Origin: Paenibacillus glycanilyticus
GTDB taxonomy: Bacteria; Bacillota; Bacilli; Paenibacillales; Paenibacillaceae
Direction of reading: 5' to 3'
Length of the DNA stretch: 64,000 bases
NCBI RefSeq assembly: GCF_023715145.1
Contig: NZ_JAMBNP010000011.1
Coordinates: 124,001 to 188,000, forward strand
Position numbers and translations under genes: made by a program. Of this stretch, positions 26,625 through 36,400 are shown piece by piece; positions within the stretch are counted from its first letter, which is position 1; each line of letters opens with the position of its first letter. The notes under the pieces are model-generated. The model worked only from the letters and a program-made list of their open reading frames with translations, ran no database searches and was not told where the DNA came from.

Positions 26625-27002
26625 ATGGGCAAGGGCAAAGAGGACGATCCGTCGCTTGACCCGTTCGAAATCTCTTTCCTCCCGGAATTCCGCGAGGGAA
26701 GAGGCCCGCGAGAGCCTTTCGTGAACGAACATGGCGTTGTGATCGGGGATCATGAATACGAGTCGCCGGAATCTCCGCTGAATCAGTGGAGTACCGATAC
26801 GGATCCAGCCGTGATGGCTGGTGAGGAATGGGTTCATCCCTATAAGGATATCGGGTTTCAAACCGTCGAGAACCGGGATTATTTCGAACGGGGAATAGCC
26901 CCTCGGGCGGGAATTTTTATGCATCAGGATAAAGACAGCGCCTACCGGGCCGGAGAACCTGTTTCCAGCTCGGAGGACGCAACCAAAAAGCAACCGGAGT
27001 GA
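26625..27002 (+). CDS. Conserved hypothetical, DUF3905-like
   Basis: 125-residue hydrophilic cytosolic protein. The central part (LDPFEISFLPEFREGRG, ESPLNQWSTDTDPAVMAGEEWVHPYKDIGF) resembles the uncharacterised DUF3905 family of Bacillales; this is from memory and not checked. ATG 26625 has AAGAGG upstream. It sits in a pair with the 43-residue peptide gene. The stop codon lies in the loop of the terminator hairpin. Function unknown. Confidence 0.65.
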   Translation: MGKGKEDDPSLDPFEISFLPEFREGRGPREPFVNEHGVVIGDHEYESPESPLNQWSTDTDPAVMAGEEWVHPYKDIGFQTVENRDYFERGIAPRAGIFMHQDKDSAYRAGEPVSSSEDATKKQPE

Positions 27003-27025
27003 GTGCGCTCCGGTTGCTTTATTTT
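26988..27025 (+). terminator. Terminator of the small-gene pair
   Basis: Stem AAGCAACCGGAG/CTCCGGTTGCTT with an 8-base loop holding the TGA stop, followed by TATTTTC. Confidence 0.85.
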
Positions 27026-27083
27026 CATCGCGGGCGGTATAATAGTAACTAAAATTAAGTTATTACAAAGGAGTGTGTTTCAA

Positions 27084-27518
27084 ATGTCGATGTCATTTGA
27101 AAGATATATGCTGGATATGGTTCAACCTATGCGTGACGACTTGACCCGAATCGGGATTCAAGAGCTCCGCACTGCCGAAGAAGTGGCGGATACTTTACCG
27201 GATGCAAAAGGAACAGTACTCGTTGTTGTTAACTCGGTTTGCGGCTGTGCTGCAGGTCAATGCCGTCCGGGCGTAGCAGAAGCGCTTCAGCATGATATTA
27301 CGCCTGATCACCTGTATACGGTGTTTGCGGGTCAAGATAAAGAAGCAACGGCGAAAGCGCGCGAGTACTTCGCGCCGTACCCGCCTTCGTCCCCGTCGAT
27401 CGCTTTGATGAAAGACGGCGAGCTTGTTCATTTCATCGAACGCCATCAAATCGAGAACCGTTCCGCTGCCGATATTGCGGCTGATCTGACAAACGCATTT
27501 GACCGTTACTGCCGCTAA
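27084..27518 (+). CDS. Bacilliredoxin BrxA/BrxB family
   Basis: 144-residue thioredoxin-like protein that removes bacillithiol from mixed disulfides after oxidative stress. It has the diagnostic CGC active site in VVNSVCGCAAGQCRPG near residues 50-65, and the length is standard for the YphP/YqiW family. ATG 27084 has AAAGGAG upstream; the longer frame overlaps the preceding terminator. I cannot tell BrxA from BrxB by eye. Single gene between a terminator and nadE. Confidence 0.92.
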   Translation: MSMSFERYMLDMVQPMRDDLTRIGIQELRTAEEVADTLPDAKGTVLVVVNSVCGCAAGQCRPGVAEALQHDITPDHLYTVFAGQDKEATAKAREYFAPYPPSSPSIALMKDGELVHFIERHQIENRSAADIAADLTNAFDRYCR

Positions 27519-27549
27519 TCGGCAGTTGGAGCAGGGGGAGACAAGTGCT

Positions 27550-28359
27550 ATGAGTTTACAACAGGAAATAATCGAGCGCTTCGGCGTACAGCCGGAGATT
27601 GATCCTGCCGCCGAGATCCGCAAACGCGTGGACTTCTTGAAGGAGTACGTGAAGAAGTCGGGCACAACGGGCCTCTTGATTGCCATTAGCGGCGGTATCG
27701 ACAGCGCGGTTACGACTGGTTTATGCAAAATGGCAACGGATGAATTGTCTGCTGAGACCGGCCGGGAATACATGACGCTTGGCGTGTTTCAGCCTTATGG
27801 GGAGCAAGTCGATATTCAGGACAGCTACGCGACGGCGGAAGCCTTCAAGCTGAAGCATAAGGTGGAGACGAATATCGGCGAAGCGGTAGACGAGATTGCG
27901 CTGGAGACCGAGCATGCTCTTAAGGCGATCGGAATTTCGCGTCATCTCAGCCGCGGCGGCAAAGGAAACGTGAAAGCAAGAACGCGGATGGTTGTCCAGT
28001 ACGCGCTTGCTTTTGACCTGAATCTGCTTGTTGTGGGTACAGACCATGCGTCGGAAGCGATCACCGGCTTCTTCACGAAGTGGGGCGACGGCGCGGTAGA
28101 CATTACTCCGCTCAGCTCGCTGAACAAGCGTCAGGTACGCCAGCTCGCTAGCGTCCTTGGCGTACCGCAGAGCATTCTGGACAAAGCGCCAACTGCCGGA
28201 CTTTGGGAAGGGCAGACTGACGAATCGGAGCTTGGCATCCTGTATGACGAGAACAGCGCGTATCTCGAAGGCAAAGAAATCGGAGCCGAAGCGAAAGCCA
28301 AGCTCGAGAAGCAATATTTGCGTACTGAGCATAAACGTTCCCCGATTCCGGGCATCTGA
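27550..28359 (+). CDS. nadE: Ammonia-dependent NAD+ synthetase
   Basis: Makes NAD+ from deamido-NAD+, ATP and ammonia in the cytoplasm. 269 residues, the short ammonia-dependent form without a glutaminase domain. The PP-loop ATP pyrophosphatase motif is AISGGIDSAVTTGL near residues 48-61; also GTDHASEAITGFFTKWGDGAVDI and the C-terminal EHKRSPIP. ATG 27550 has GGGGGAG upstream. acpS follows after 8 bases, probably the same transcript. Confidence 0.96.
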   Translation: MSLQQEIIERFGVQPEIDPAAEIRKRVDFLKEYVKKSGTTGLLIAISGGIDSAVTTGLCKMATDELSAETGREYMTLGVFQPYGEQVDIQDSYATAEAFKLKHKVETNIGEAVDEIALETEHALKAIGISRHLSRGGKGNVKARTRMVVQYALAFDLNLLVVGTDHASEAITGFFTKWGDGAVDITPLSSLNKRQVRQLASVLGVPQSILDKAPTAGLWEGQTDESELGILYDENSAYLEGKEIGAEAKAKLEKQYLRTEHKRSPIPGI

Positions 28360-28367
28360 TACGCGCG

Positions 28368-28763
28368 ATGATAGCAGGGGTCGGACATGACGTGACGGAC
28401 ATGGACCGGGTTGCCGCACTGCTTGCGGGCAAGGCGGGAGAAAGGTTCTTGGACCGTATATTGACAAGTCGGGAGCGGGATCTCGCTTATGGTTATGAGG
28501 GCAAGCGTCTGGCGCAATTCACGGCAGGAAGATTTGCGGCTAAGGAAGCCGTGGTGAAGGCTTTAGGCTGCGGGATTGGTGCCAAGGTCAGCTTTGCCGA
28601 TATTGATATTTTGCGCGGACCCGAGGGCAAGCCGGAATGTTATTTGTCCGGGGAGGCCTGGGGACGTCTTGGACTCATGCCGGAGAGCTACCGTATTCAT
28701 ATTACGATTACCCATGATCGCGCGATTGCGTCAGCAGTTGCGATCGTGGAGCGCACGGGATAG
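28368..28763 (+). CDS. acpS: Holo-[acyl-carrier-protein] synthase
   Basis: Transfers 4-phosphopantetheine from CoA to acyl carrier protein. 131 residues with the AcpS signature: GVGHDVTDMDRV at the N-terminus with the metal-binding Asp, then AGRFAAKEAVVKALG near 60-75 and the final SITHD-like ITITHDRAIASAVAIVE. It starts 8 bases after nadE and is translated as part of that operon. Confidence 0.95.
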   Translation: MIAGVGHDVTDMDRVAALLAGKAGERFLDRILTSRERDLAYGYEGKRLAQFTAGRFAAKEAVVKALGCGIGAKVSFADIDILRGPEGKPECYLSGEAWGRLGLMPESYRIHITITHDRAIASAVAIVERTG

Positions 28764-28767
28764 AGAA

Positions 28768-28817
28768 AAAGGCTGATCGTTATGCGGCTGTTAAGCTGCC
28801 TGACGGATCGGCCTTTT
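28768..28817. terminator. Terminator between acpS and cytochrome gene
   Basis: Stem AAGGCTGATC/GATCGGCCTT (one G-T pair) with a long loop that may fold further, followed by TTTTTG on plus; A-run on the other side. Serves convergent genes. Confidence 0.7.
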
Positions 28818-28829
28818 TTGTATGCTATC

Positions 28830-29168
28830 TTATTTCTTGCCCGCAAGCCAGGCGGCAAGCCCGGCAATCTGCTCGTCCGTCAGACGTTCCTCGAAGGGAG
28901 GCATGGAGCTCCCGCCCTTCTTGATTTGCTCGGCAATGGCGGGTTCGGTCATGCGCGCTCCTACCTTCTGGAGGTTGGTCTGCGAGCCCATTCTTCCCTG
29001 CAGGTCGGAGCCGTGGCAGCTGACGCAATTGGCTTTGTAGACGGCTCCCGTTTTGTCCGGCGCGTCCATGTGACTGGTTGAAGCGGAGGACCCTGTGCCG
29101 CCGTTATTCCCGCAGGCTGTTAACAGAACAGCAACGGTTGCTGCTATCGCTAAGTATTTAACAAACAT
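28830..29168 (-). CDS. Membrane-anchored c-type cytochrome (lipoprotein)
   Basis: 112-residue small cytochrome c. A lipoprotein signal (LLTACGNN, Cys near residue 19) is followed by a Ser/Gly-rich linker, the haem motif CVSCH near residues 49-53, and the distal Met in SSMPPFEERLTDEQIAGLAAWL. This is the layout of Bacillus cytochrome c-551, which carries electrons on the outer face of the membrane. It stands alone between convergent acpS and a divergent AraC gene. The electron partner is not visible here. Confidence 0.9.
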   Translation of the reverse strand: MFVKYLAIAATVAVLLTACGNNGGTGSSASTSHMDAPDKTGAVYKANCVSCHGSDLQGRMGSQTNLQKVGARMTEPAIAEQIKKGGSSMPPFEERLTDEQIAGLAAWLAGKK

Positions 29169-29300
29169 TTACATTTCCTTCTTTCTTTTTCACTAGATTA
29201 AAATAAATCTAAAGAGATGATAGAACTTCCATATGATTTTAAAGCTATAGCCTATATAATAGAGTAAATAATTAGCGAAAACCAGACAACAGGGGTAGTC

Positions 29301-30188
29301 ATGGATACGAATGAACGAATATTACAACGGCAATTTTCTCTGTTAGAACCAGAGGTTATTATGGCTGCCTATTCTGAAAGAGATGCCGGCTGGACCGATA
29401 GTCGGGATGGCATTGACTTTTACCGGTTTATTTATGCAACTGAAGGGAAAGCTGTTGTCCAAATTAACGGTGTTACTTATAATATTGAGCCCAATAGAGT
29501 GTATTTGCTACGACCCAAAACATTTAAATCCTACGAAATTACCGTCGAGCAGAAGGCGAAGCTGTACTGGTGCCATTTTTGCCTGGAAACGCAGGACTTC
29601 AAATTTATCAAGCTGCTCAAATTGCCTTTTACCTCCTCCATTCCGATTCAAGACGGGCAGTATGTCATTAGCATCATTCTGCGTATGATGGATGCTCTAG
29701 GTCGGGAGTCGATTACGAGCAGATTGAAGCTAAAAGCCGCAATATTGGAATTAATGTCTTATTTCGTTGATAATAGTGCTTTAATGGTATCCAAGAGCTC
29801 CTATTACGAACTGCTTGAGAGCGGGGAGAAATGGACCGAGGTTATTGATTACATTGAGAAAAATCTGCATCAGAATATCCAAATCGAAGATTTGGCCAAA
29901 GTCGCGTATCTCCATCCGAACTATTTAATAACGTCATTTAAAACGGTAATGGGCTGTTCTCCGATTCAATACGTAACCGAAAGACGACTTGAAATGGCTA
30001 AGAAACTGTTGAAGGAAACGGATCTTCCAATCTCCGAAATTGCAAGCAAGGTGGGCATGCTCAATCATTATCTTCCGAGGCTGCTCAAACGGCAAACGGG
30101 GATTACGCCAAAGCAATACCGCCGGTTGATGCAGGTGGATATTCGCAATATTAATTCAGGGAATGGAAATTCAGAGGTGAAAGAATAA
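29301..30188 (+). CDS. AraC-family transcriptional regulator
   Basis: 295 residues. An N-terminal cupin-like sensor (about 10-110, with AVVQINGVTYNIEPNRVYLLRP) is followed by a C-terminal double HTH (IQIEDLAKVAYLHPNYLITSFKTVMG, ISEIASKVGMLNHYLPRLLKRQTGITPKQYRR). The fused sensor suggests control by a sugar or similar ligand. The start ATG 29301 follows AGGGG. Its stop overlaps the mutY start by one base (TAATG), but mutY is unlikely to be its target. Target genes unknown. Confidence 0.9.
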   Translation: MDTNERILQRQFSLLEPEVIMAAYSERDAGWTDSRDGIDFYRFIYATEGKAVVQINGVTYNIEPNRVYLLRPKTFKSYEITVEQKAKLYWCHFCLETQDFKFIKLLKLPFTSSIPIQDGQYVISIILRMMDALGRESITSRLKLKAAILELMSYFVDNSALMVSKSSYYELLESGEKWTEVIDYIEKNLHQNIQIEDLAKVAYLHPNYLITSFKTVMGCSPIQYVTERRLEMAKKLLKETDLPISEIASKVGMLNHYLPRLLKRQTGITPKQYRRLMQVDIRNINSGNGNSEVKE

Positions 30189-31390
30189 TGGAAGCCATTA
30201 ATAATGAGGAAGCCAAGGCCTACTTCAGCCGCGAGCTGCTCATCTGGTACCGGAGGATTAAGCGGGATCTGCCATGGCGGATGAACCAGGATCCTTACCG
30301 CGTATGGGTATCGGAGATTATGCTGCAGCAGACGCGGGTGGACACGGTGATTCCTTACTATGAGCGGTTTATGACGAAGTTTCCCACCGTACGGACGCTT
30401 GCCGAAGCGCCGGAGCCGGAAGTGCTGAAGTGCTGGGAAGGGCTTGGTTATTATTCGCGTGCCCGCAACCTCCAGGCTGGAGCGCGCGAGGTGGTTGAAC
30501 GTTACGGAGGCGTGGTGCCGGACGATAAAACGGCGGTCTCGGGCTTAAAGGGTGTAGGTCCTTATACGACCGGAGCGATTATGAGCATTGCTTTTAATCG
30601 GCCTGAGCCTGCGGTTGACGGCAATGTCATGCGGGTACTGTCCAGGTATTTCTGCCTGGAGGACGATATTGCGAAGCCGGCAACTCGCGTCAATATCGAA
30701 AAGCTCGCGGGATCGCTGATTCCGGAAGGAGCTGCCGGAGATTTCAATCAGGCGTTGATGGAGCTTGGCGCACTTGTATGTACGCCAAAATCTCCTAGCT
30801 GCCTGCCTTGCCCGGTCATGGAGCATTGCGCGGCAAGGCTTGCAGGACGCGAGGCTGAGCTTCCTATCAAGACCAAAGCGAAGCCGCCTCGTCCGGAGAA
30901 GCGGGCGGCGGTTATTGTTGCCGGAACTGGCGTTCATGAAGGCAAGATATTGATCCGTCAGCGTCCGGAGACCGGATTGCTCGCCCAGATGTGGGAGCTT
31001 CCTCATTTGCTTATCCCGAAGGAGCAGGAATCCGTCATGGAAGCGGCTGACGAATTGAGCAGCGCAAATGCGGCTGCAGCCGGGAAATGGCTGACCCGTT
31101 CGATGGAGGCAGAGACCGGGCTATTGATTCGACCTCGGCGATGGTTAATGGATGCCGATCATGTCTTCAGCCATATTCATTGGAAAATGAGGATTTACCT
31201 CGCAGACTTGGGTACGCATGCGGAGCTGGCGGATGCTCCTAGTGCAAGTCTGGCTGCAGAGTCTGCTGCCGCCTATGAAGCTGAGGCTGAAGGCAAACAG
31301 GGCGAGTACCGCTGGATTGGACCGGCGGATATGGAGACCTTGGCTTTTCCGAATTTATTCATTCGCATATTGCGGGATTATTGGACGTAA
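30188..31390 (+). CDS. mutY: A/G-specific adenine DNA glycosylase
   Basis: Removes adenine mispaired with 8-oxoguanine. 400 residues: helix-hairpin-helix/GPD region LKGVGPYTTGAIMSIAFNRPEPAVDGNVMRV with the catalytic Asp (near 120-150), the [4Fe-4S] ligands C-x6-C-x2-C-x5-C in CTPKSPSCLPCPVMEHC near 197-213, and the C-terminal NUDIX-like domain that reads 8-oxoG. QQTRVD near 45 is also typical. The start codon overlaps the preceding AraC stop. The KDPG aldolase gene follows after 13 bases. Confidence 0.96.
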   Translation: MEAINNEEAKAYFSRELLIWYRRIKRDLPWRMNQDPYRVWVSEIMLQQTRVDTVIPYYERFMTKFPTVRTLAEAPEPEVLKCWEGLGYYSRARNLQAGAREVVERYGGVVPDDKTAVSGLKGVGPYTTGAIMSIAFNRPEPAVDGNVMRVLSRYFCLEDDIAKPATRVNIEKLAGSLIPEGAAGDFNQALMELGALVCTPKSPSCLPCPVMEHCAARLAGREAELPIKTKAKPPRPEKRAAVIVAGTGVHEGKILIRQRPETGLLAQMWELPHLLIPKEQESVMEAADELSSANAAAAGKWLTRSMEAETGLLIRPRRWLMDADHVFSHIHWKMRIYLADLGTHAELADAPSASLAAESAAAYEAEAEGKQGEYRWIGPADMETLAFPNLFIRILRDYWT

Positions 31391-31403
31391 AGGGGACAAT
31401 AAC

Positions 31404-32036
31404 ATGAGTAAGATGCTGGATTTGCTGCTCGAAAATAAGATTGTTGCGATCTTGAGAGGGATTGAGGATCATCAGGCGGATGCGGCTGGACAAGCTCTGA
31501 TTGACGGGGGGATCCGTCTGATGGAAATTACGATGAACACGCCTGGCGCAGCCGTAATGATCGAGCGCTGGCGCAGCCGGTTTGACGGTCAAGCCGCTGT
31601 TGGAGCGGGAACCGTGCTTGATTTGGAGATGGCGAAGACCGCTGTTGCAGCCGGTGCGCAGTTCCTTATCTCGCCGAACCTGGATGAAGCGGTTATCGCG
31701 TATGGTCAAGAGCGAGGAATCTCCGTATGGCCGGGCGTCATGACGCCAACGGAAATCGTGAAGGCTTGGAAGGCCGGGGCCGAAGCGGTAAAGCTGTTCC
31801 CGATGGGGACGCTTGGCACCAAATACTTAACCGAGATCCGCGGCCCGCTGGATGCCATTCCGATTATGGCAACCGGCGGCGTAGATCTGCATAATATCGC
31901 CGATTATTTCGCCGCGGGCGCCAATGCTGTCGGAATGGGCGGCAAGCTGCTGAACCTGGATTGGGTCCGCGAGGGCAAGTTCGACCTTATAACGGAGCGT
32001 GCACGCCAGTTCGTTGACGTGGCGCGCACCTTGTAA
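31404..32036 (+). CDS. eda: KHG/KDPG aldolase
   Basis: Cleaves 2-keto-3-deoxy-6-phosphogluconate (or 2-keto-4-hydroxyglutarate) to pyruvate and an aldehyde. 210 residues, class I aldolase with TIM barrel: the MEITMNTPGA segment with the active-site Glu near 41, VGAGTVLD near 70, the Schiff-base Lys in AVKLFPMG near 130, and phosphate-binding ATGGVDLHN near 157. ATG 31404 has AAAGGGG upstream. The usual partner kinase (kdgK) and dehydratase are absent from the window. It is convergent with the next gene with no gap. Confidence 0.93.
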   Translation: MSKMLDLLLENKIVAILRGIEDHQADAAGQALIDGGIRLMEITMNTPGAAVMIERWRSRFDGQAAVGAGTVLDLEMAKTAVAAGAQFLISPNLDEAVIAYGQERGISVWPGVMTPTEIVKAWKAGAEAVKLFPMGTLGTKYLTEIRGPLDAIPIMATGGVDLHNIADYFAAGANAVGMGGKLLNLDWVREGKFDLITERARQFVDVARTL

Positions 32037-32771
32037 TCACAAAGCCTGCTGATCTCCGATATGACGATCCAGCCACAGCTTGGACTGCTCCAGCATCTTA
32101 AGCGTAATGTGATGATTAACTCCGCTGTATTCAATCATGTGGAGCTGCTCGGGGGATATTTGGGACATGTTGCTCATGAAATGCCGCTGGCTGTCGATCG
32201 GAACGGTTGTATCCTCTTTGCCGTGAAGCAGCAAGAGCGCCCGCTCATTCTCAAACGTTATTTGCGATAACGGATCATGGGCTTTAAGCGTCGTTCTCTC
32301 CTCTGGTGTGAGCGGCGTTTTTCCCATATATTCAAGGTATTTCTCCTCGAACCGAAGCCACGCGCATGAGCCGTTAATAACAACGGCAGCTTGCAGGGAC
32401 GAATGCTTGGCAAAGGAACCCGCTGCAATAAAGCCGCCTGCCGAATGTCCGACGATGCCGATACGGCCGGCTGCTGCCGAGAGCTCGTCCACGATGGACC
32501 GGGCTTCTTTTACCCCTTGTAAAACAATCTCCAGGAATTGCTTCTCCAGAACCTCCGGATCCGCATAGTCCAGCTTGCCGCGCTGACCGTGATGCAGCAG
32601 CTCGGGAACAACAACTTTGTACCCCCAGCCAACGATTAAGGAAGCGAAGAACTGGTAGCTTTCCATCGAAGAACCCCAGCCATGGTATAAGATAACGGTG
32701 CCGATTGGCCGTCCCGCAGGCTCGAAGAGCAGGCAGGGTACCTCTGCGATACTGATTTGATTTGGATTCAT
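32037..32771 (-). CDS. Alpha/beta hydrolase (YitV-like esterase)
   Basis: 244-residue cytosolic serine hydrolase. HGWGSSMESYQFFASLIVGWGYKVVVPELLHHGQRG at the N-terminal side is typical of dienelactone-hydrolase/YitV relatives. Nucleophile elbow GHSAGGF near 110, Asp in LHGKEDTTVPID near 190, His in YSGVNHHITLKM near the end. ATG 32771 has GGAGG 6 bases upstream. Substrate unknown. Confidence 0.85.
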   Translation of the reverse strand: MNPNQISIAEVPCLLFEPAGRPIGTVILYHGWGSSMESYQFFASLIVGWGYKVVVPELLHHGQRGKLDYADPEVLEKQFLEIVLQGVKEARSIVDELSAAAGRIGIVGHSAGGFIAAGSFAKHSSLQAAVVINGSCAWLRFEEKYLEYMGKTPLTPEERTTLKAHDPLSQITFENERALLLLHGKEDTTVPIDSQRHFMSNMSQISPEQLHMIEYSGVNHHITLKMLEQSKLWLDRHIGDQQAL

Positions 32772-32851
32772 AATTCCCCTCCAACAAATAACAATCACCT
32801 ATTAGACTATCATCATTTCCGGCGAAAAGCTTCCTAAACTTCAATCGTCCC

Positions 32852-32921
32852 ATAAAAACAAAGAGCCTGAGGCACGGGGGCCGCAGGCTGCAAGAGAGAA
32901 ATATAATAAAGGGGGGTCATG
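32852..32921 (-). ncRNA. Candidate C-rich small RNA, copy A
   Basis: Predicted ~70-nt minus-strand RNA. A -10 TATACT (32928-32933) and an upstream WalR-like box precede a start near 32921. The RNA begins near GACATGACCCCCC, continues with an AU-rich stretch, and ends in the hairpin at 32865-32888 (GCCTGCGGC/GCCTCAGGC, one mismatch) plus a T-rich tail (TCTTTGTTTTT). The whole unit recurs at 41707-41831 with the same spacing. No gene lies between start and hairpin. The C-run could pair with ribosome-binding sites, as in known C-rich sRNAs of Firmicutes. Expression is inferred. Confidence 0.55.
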
Positions 32922-32965
32922 TCTATAAGTATAGATTGCGTAAATGAAAGGAATCTGAGTACAGT

Positions 32966-32982
32966 GTTACAGCTAGATTACA
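32966..32982 (-). promoter_or_regulatory. WalR-like box, sRNA copy A
   Basis: Read on minus: TGTAAT-CTAGC-TGTAAC, a match to TGTWAH-N5-TGTWAH. It lies 32 bases upstream of the -10 element, identical geometry to copy B. Confidence 0.55.
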
Positions 32983-33316
32983 ATGTGGTGACTCTATGAG
33001 CATTTACTCAGATAGAGCGAAGTGAATATAAATTTCTTTAATGTGGAAATAAAGTTTTTTAATAATAGATAAAGTTCTTTCATCCTTTTTAACGGCTACC
33101 TATGCCTACAATTGATGCCATATTGGTAAGGGTTAATCCGCATCTCGGTTGGCATCGAGGACCGGGAAGATCTAATCTCTGATTTGGTCCAGAGCTTGGA
33201 AGGCTAGTGAAGCTGGTGAAGTTCCAATTGTACGAACTTGCTACCCCGGGTCATTGTCGCAGCAGGTCGGCATCAAGAAATGGAACAAACCGGTGCGGAC
33301 GAGAACGTCAAAAAAA
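32983..33316. other. Intergenic stretch without recognised feature
   Basis: About 330 bases between the sRNA unit and the terminator of the minus-strand protease operon. Only short open frames without good starts were seen. Confidence 0.6.
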
Positions 33317-33362
33317 CTGCACCCCCGATTGTTGGAAATGGTCTCAACAATCGGGGGTGCAG
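33317..33362 (-). terminator. Terminator of minus-strand protease operon
   Basis: Perfect 18-bp stem CTGCACCCCCGATTGTTG/CAACAATCGGGGGTGCAG with a 10-base loop. On minus it is followed by seven T. It lies about 80 bases after the protease stop. Confidence 0.9.
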
Positions 33363-33439
33363 CTCATTTTTAAGCATGGCCTATTTAATCGAAGTCACAT
33401 GTAAGAGGAAAATTCTTGACCAACTAATCGGTTTATTGA

Positions 33440-36400
33440 TTAGTTGATTCGTTTCGCCGCTTGAAGCAAACGGTACAATACCGTTGCTGCAGCTTCGCGC
33501 GTCGTTGCTTCGGCAGGGTGGAAGAAACGGTCGCCCTTAACGTCAATGCCGTTCATCAGGCCGGCATCGGTGACGGCTCGAATGTCGTTGATCGCATAAG
33601 CGCCGATCGTCCCCGCGTCGCTGTATACGCTGCTGCCGCTGGCTGGTGGATTCACATTCAACAGCTTAAGCGAGCGATTCAGCATGACAGCCATGTCTTG
33701 GCGGCTGATTACGGCGTTTGGCTGGAAACGCCCGTGTTCGCCGGTCACGAGCCCGGCCGCGTGCGCGGCGGCAACCTCGGCGGCGAACCAGTCTTTCACG
33801 TTTACGTCCGTGAACGGTGCTGTTGTGCCAGGAGTCTTCAGGCCGAGTGCTCTGACCAGCATCGAGGCGAACTCGGCTCGCGTCACGTTGCGCTTCGGCG
33901 CGAACGTTCCGGATGCCGTGCCGTTCATTATGAATTGGGCAGCAAGCTTCCGAATCTCTTCCTTCGCCCAAGAGGTCCCGATATCCGAGAACGCGATGTC
34001 GCGTACCGCTGCCGCATAGGTCGAGAAGCCGGGACGCGCGACGATCGCGATCGTGCCGCCGTCTTTGCCGGTCTTGAAGGTTGCGGTCGCCGGACGTACG
34101 GCGCCGTCTTCTTCATACAGAGCGCCCGCATTTGCGGCTTGTACGTCTCCGTCTATCAAGAAGGCGCGCGTTATCGTATCTTTAACGGAGAGCGGAATTG
34201 GCGTCTCGATGCCATCTTTGACGCTGCTCGCTTCGAAGGCAATCGGCGTGCCAACGACTTTGGCATCCGGATACACGGCTTCGAAGCGTTTGACGGCAGC
34301 TCCGTTCTTCTTGATTCGGATGGCCAGACCCGCGTCCTGCGAGAGGCTTCGGATAGCCGATAGCGGTAGCGCGACGGATGCTCCGTTCCAGGCGAGCACG
34401 ACCGAGCTTTCTGGCGGTGCGGCTTTCAGACGCTGCGCTTGCGCCGGCGTTAAGCTTAGCACCGCTTCTTCGGCATCCGCGGAGGTAGCGGTGATGACGA
34501 AAGCGGTCGATTTAGCCGCGCTTTCGAACGCGCGATCAAGCTCGGTGTCGTCTATGGTCGCGGTCAGCTTTCCGCTTGCGCTGCTTGTTTTCGCGACCAG
34601 CTTAACCGGGGCTTGAGAGTCTGCAATGACCGAGGTCGTCACGTCCCCGTACTTATCTGTCGGCACAGGGTCGGAGGTTTGCGGCGAACCGCCTCCAGGC
34701 TGACCTCCGTTGCCGCCGCCCGGATTACCGTCCCCGGGATTACCGCCTCCAGGCTGATCGCCGCCGGTATAGTCGTTATCTACATTGATGGTGATATTCG
34801 AGAAATGAATCTCGGATGTGAAGCCGAAGACGGAATATGCGGTTACGGCGGAGAGCACGTACTGCCCGTCGGGCAGAGCAGGCAGATCATAGCTGCCGTT
34901 GGCGCCGCTATCCTGTTCGGCTGAAAGATAACTGCCATTAAAGCCTTCGATAACGTATGTGCCTTTGGACATGTATGCATCCAACCCGTTTTTGGAGCTC
35001 TTCCAATCGGCCAGGAGACCGTAATAACGGCCGTTGTTGTCCAGCAGGCCGAGCTGGAGGATATTAAAACCTCCGCCATTGTAATTTATGGCAATATCGA
35101 TTGGCGATTGCGGTGAAACGATACGGTTCGATACGCTGATTCCTCCGAACGCGTTCTCGTTATCAAGCGGCTTCTTCCCGATATGAAAAACAAACGGCAG
35201 GTGCAGAGCCGGGACGCTATCGCCTTCCAGAACCACGGTCCCTTCGTAAACGCCTGGCTTCGCGTCCGGCTTCGCTTCGACGGACAATCCGAAGGTACGG
35301 GCTTTCCCCGCATCGACGGAAAGCTTGCTTCCCGCGTCAAGTCCGGTCAGCTTCACGGTGATGCCGGCCCAATCCGGGGTCGTAGCATAACCGGGCTTAT
35401 TGGTGAACGTCTTATGCAGTTCCGTCTTGGCTTCGTAAGCAACCGATTTGTCGGTTACGCTTTTCAGCTGCAATGTGCTTGCAGCTTTGGCATCGCCGGC
35501 GGACGGATCCAAGACGCCGAACGCAACGCTGCTGGCTTCGCTGGGGAGCGTGATCGGTTTCATGTTCTTATCCAAAATCGTAATTTCGTCCAGCGATTTC
35601 AATAAAGCTGCCGTATGCAAGGCATTCGCTACATCGGCGCGCCCGGCGCCTTGCGAATATACATCGTACGGCAAGCCGTTCTCGTCCGCCAGCGGATCCG
35701 ACGTATTCGCGAGCGCCGCCCGGACATCGGATGGCGTCCAATTCGGAAATTTATCCTTCAGCAGCAAAGCGAGGCCGGCGATATGCGGCGTTGCCATGCT
35801 GGTTCCGCTGTAACGGTCGTATGCTTCGTCGTAATCGGCATCCGGATGAACCAAGCCGAAGGCGGGTACAGACGAGACGATGCGATGGCCAGGCGCGACG
35901 ACATCCGGTTTGATGCCCAATCTGTCATCCTGGTTCGGCCCGCGCGAGCTGAATTCCGCCATGGTATCGCCGGGGAGGGAAACGCTCTTGAAGGGTTTGT
36001 CGAACGTCAGGCTCTCCGGTGCGTTAGGCTGTTTCAACATCGCCCGAACCAAGGCGCGGCCTTCTTTGCCCGCGATGTCAAAGGCTGGGATGGAGTCTTC
36101 CAATGGGCCATTGAAGCCCATGTAACCGATTGGGCCGTCACGTCCCGGAATGGATTCCGATAGATCGACGGTATTTTCCTGCCAGACGTCCCGGCTATCG
36201 TTGGTCGTGCCGTTGAATATGACGACAGCCTTTGCGCCATGCTCCTTGGCTGAATTGATTTGTCTGCTGAACGAAATTCCCTGGCTGCTGTGCGTTCGCG
36301 TGACGATGACGATTTTGCCTGTCACGTCTTTCCCGTCGTAATCGGCATCCAGACCGAATCCGAGGTAGACCGCCCCGATCGGATCCGTTCCGAGGAGACT

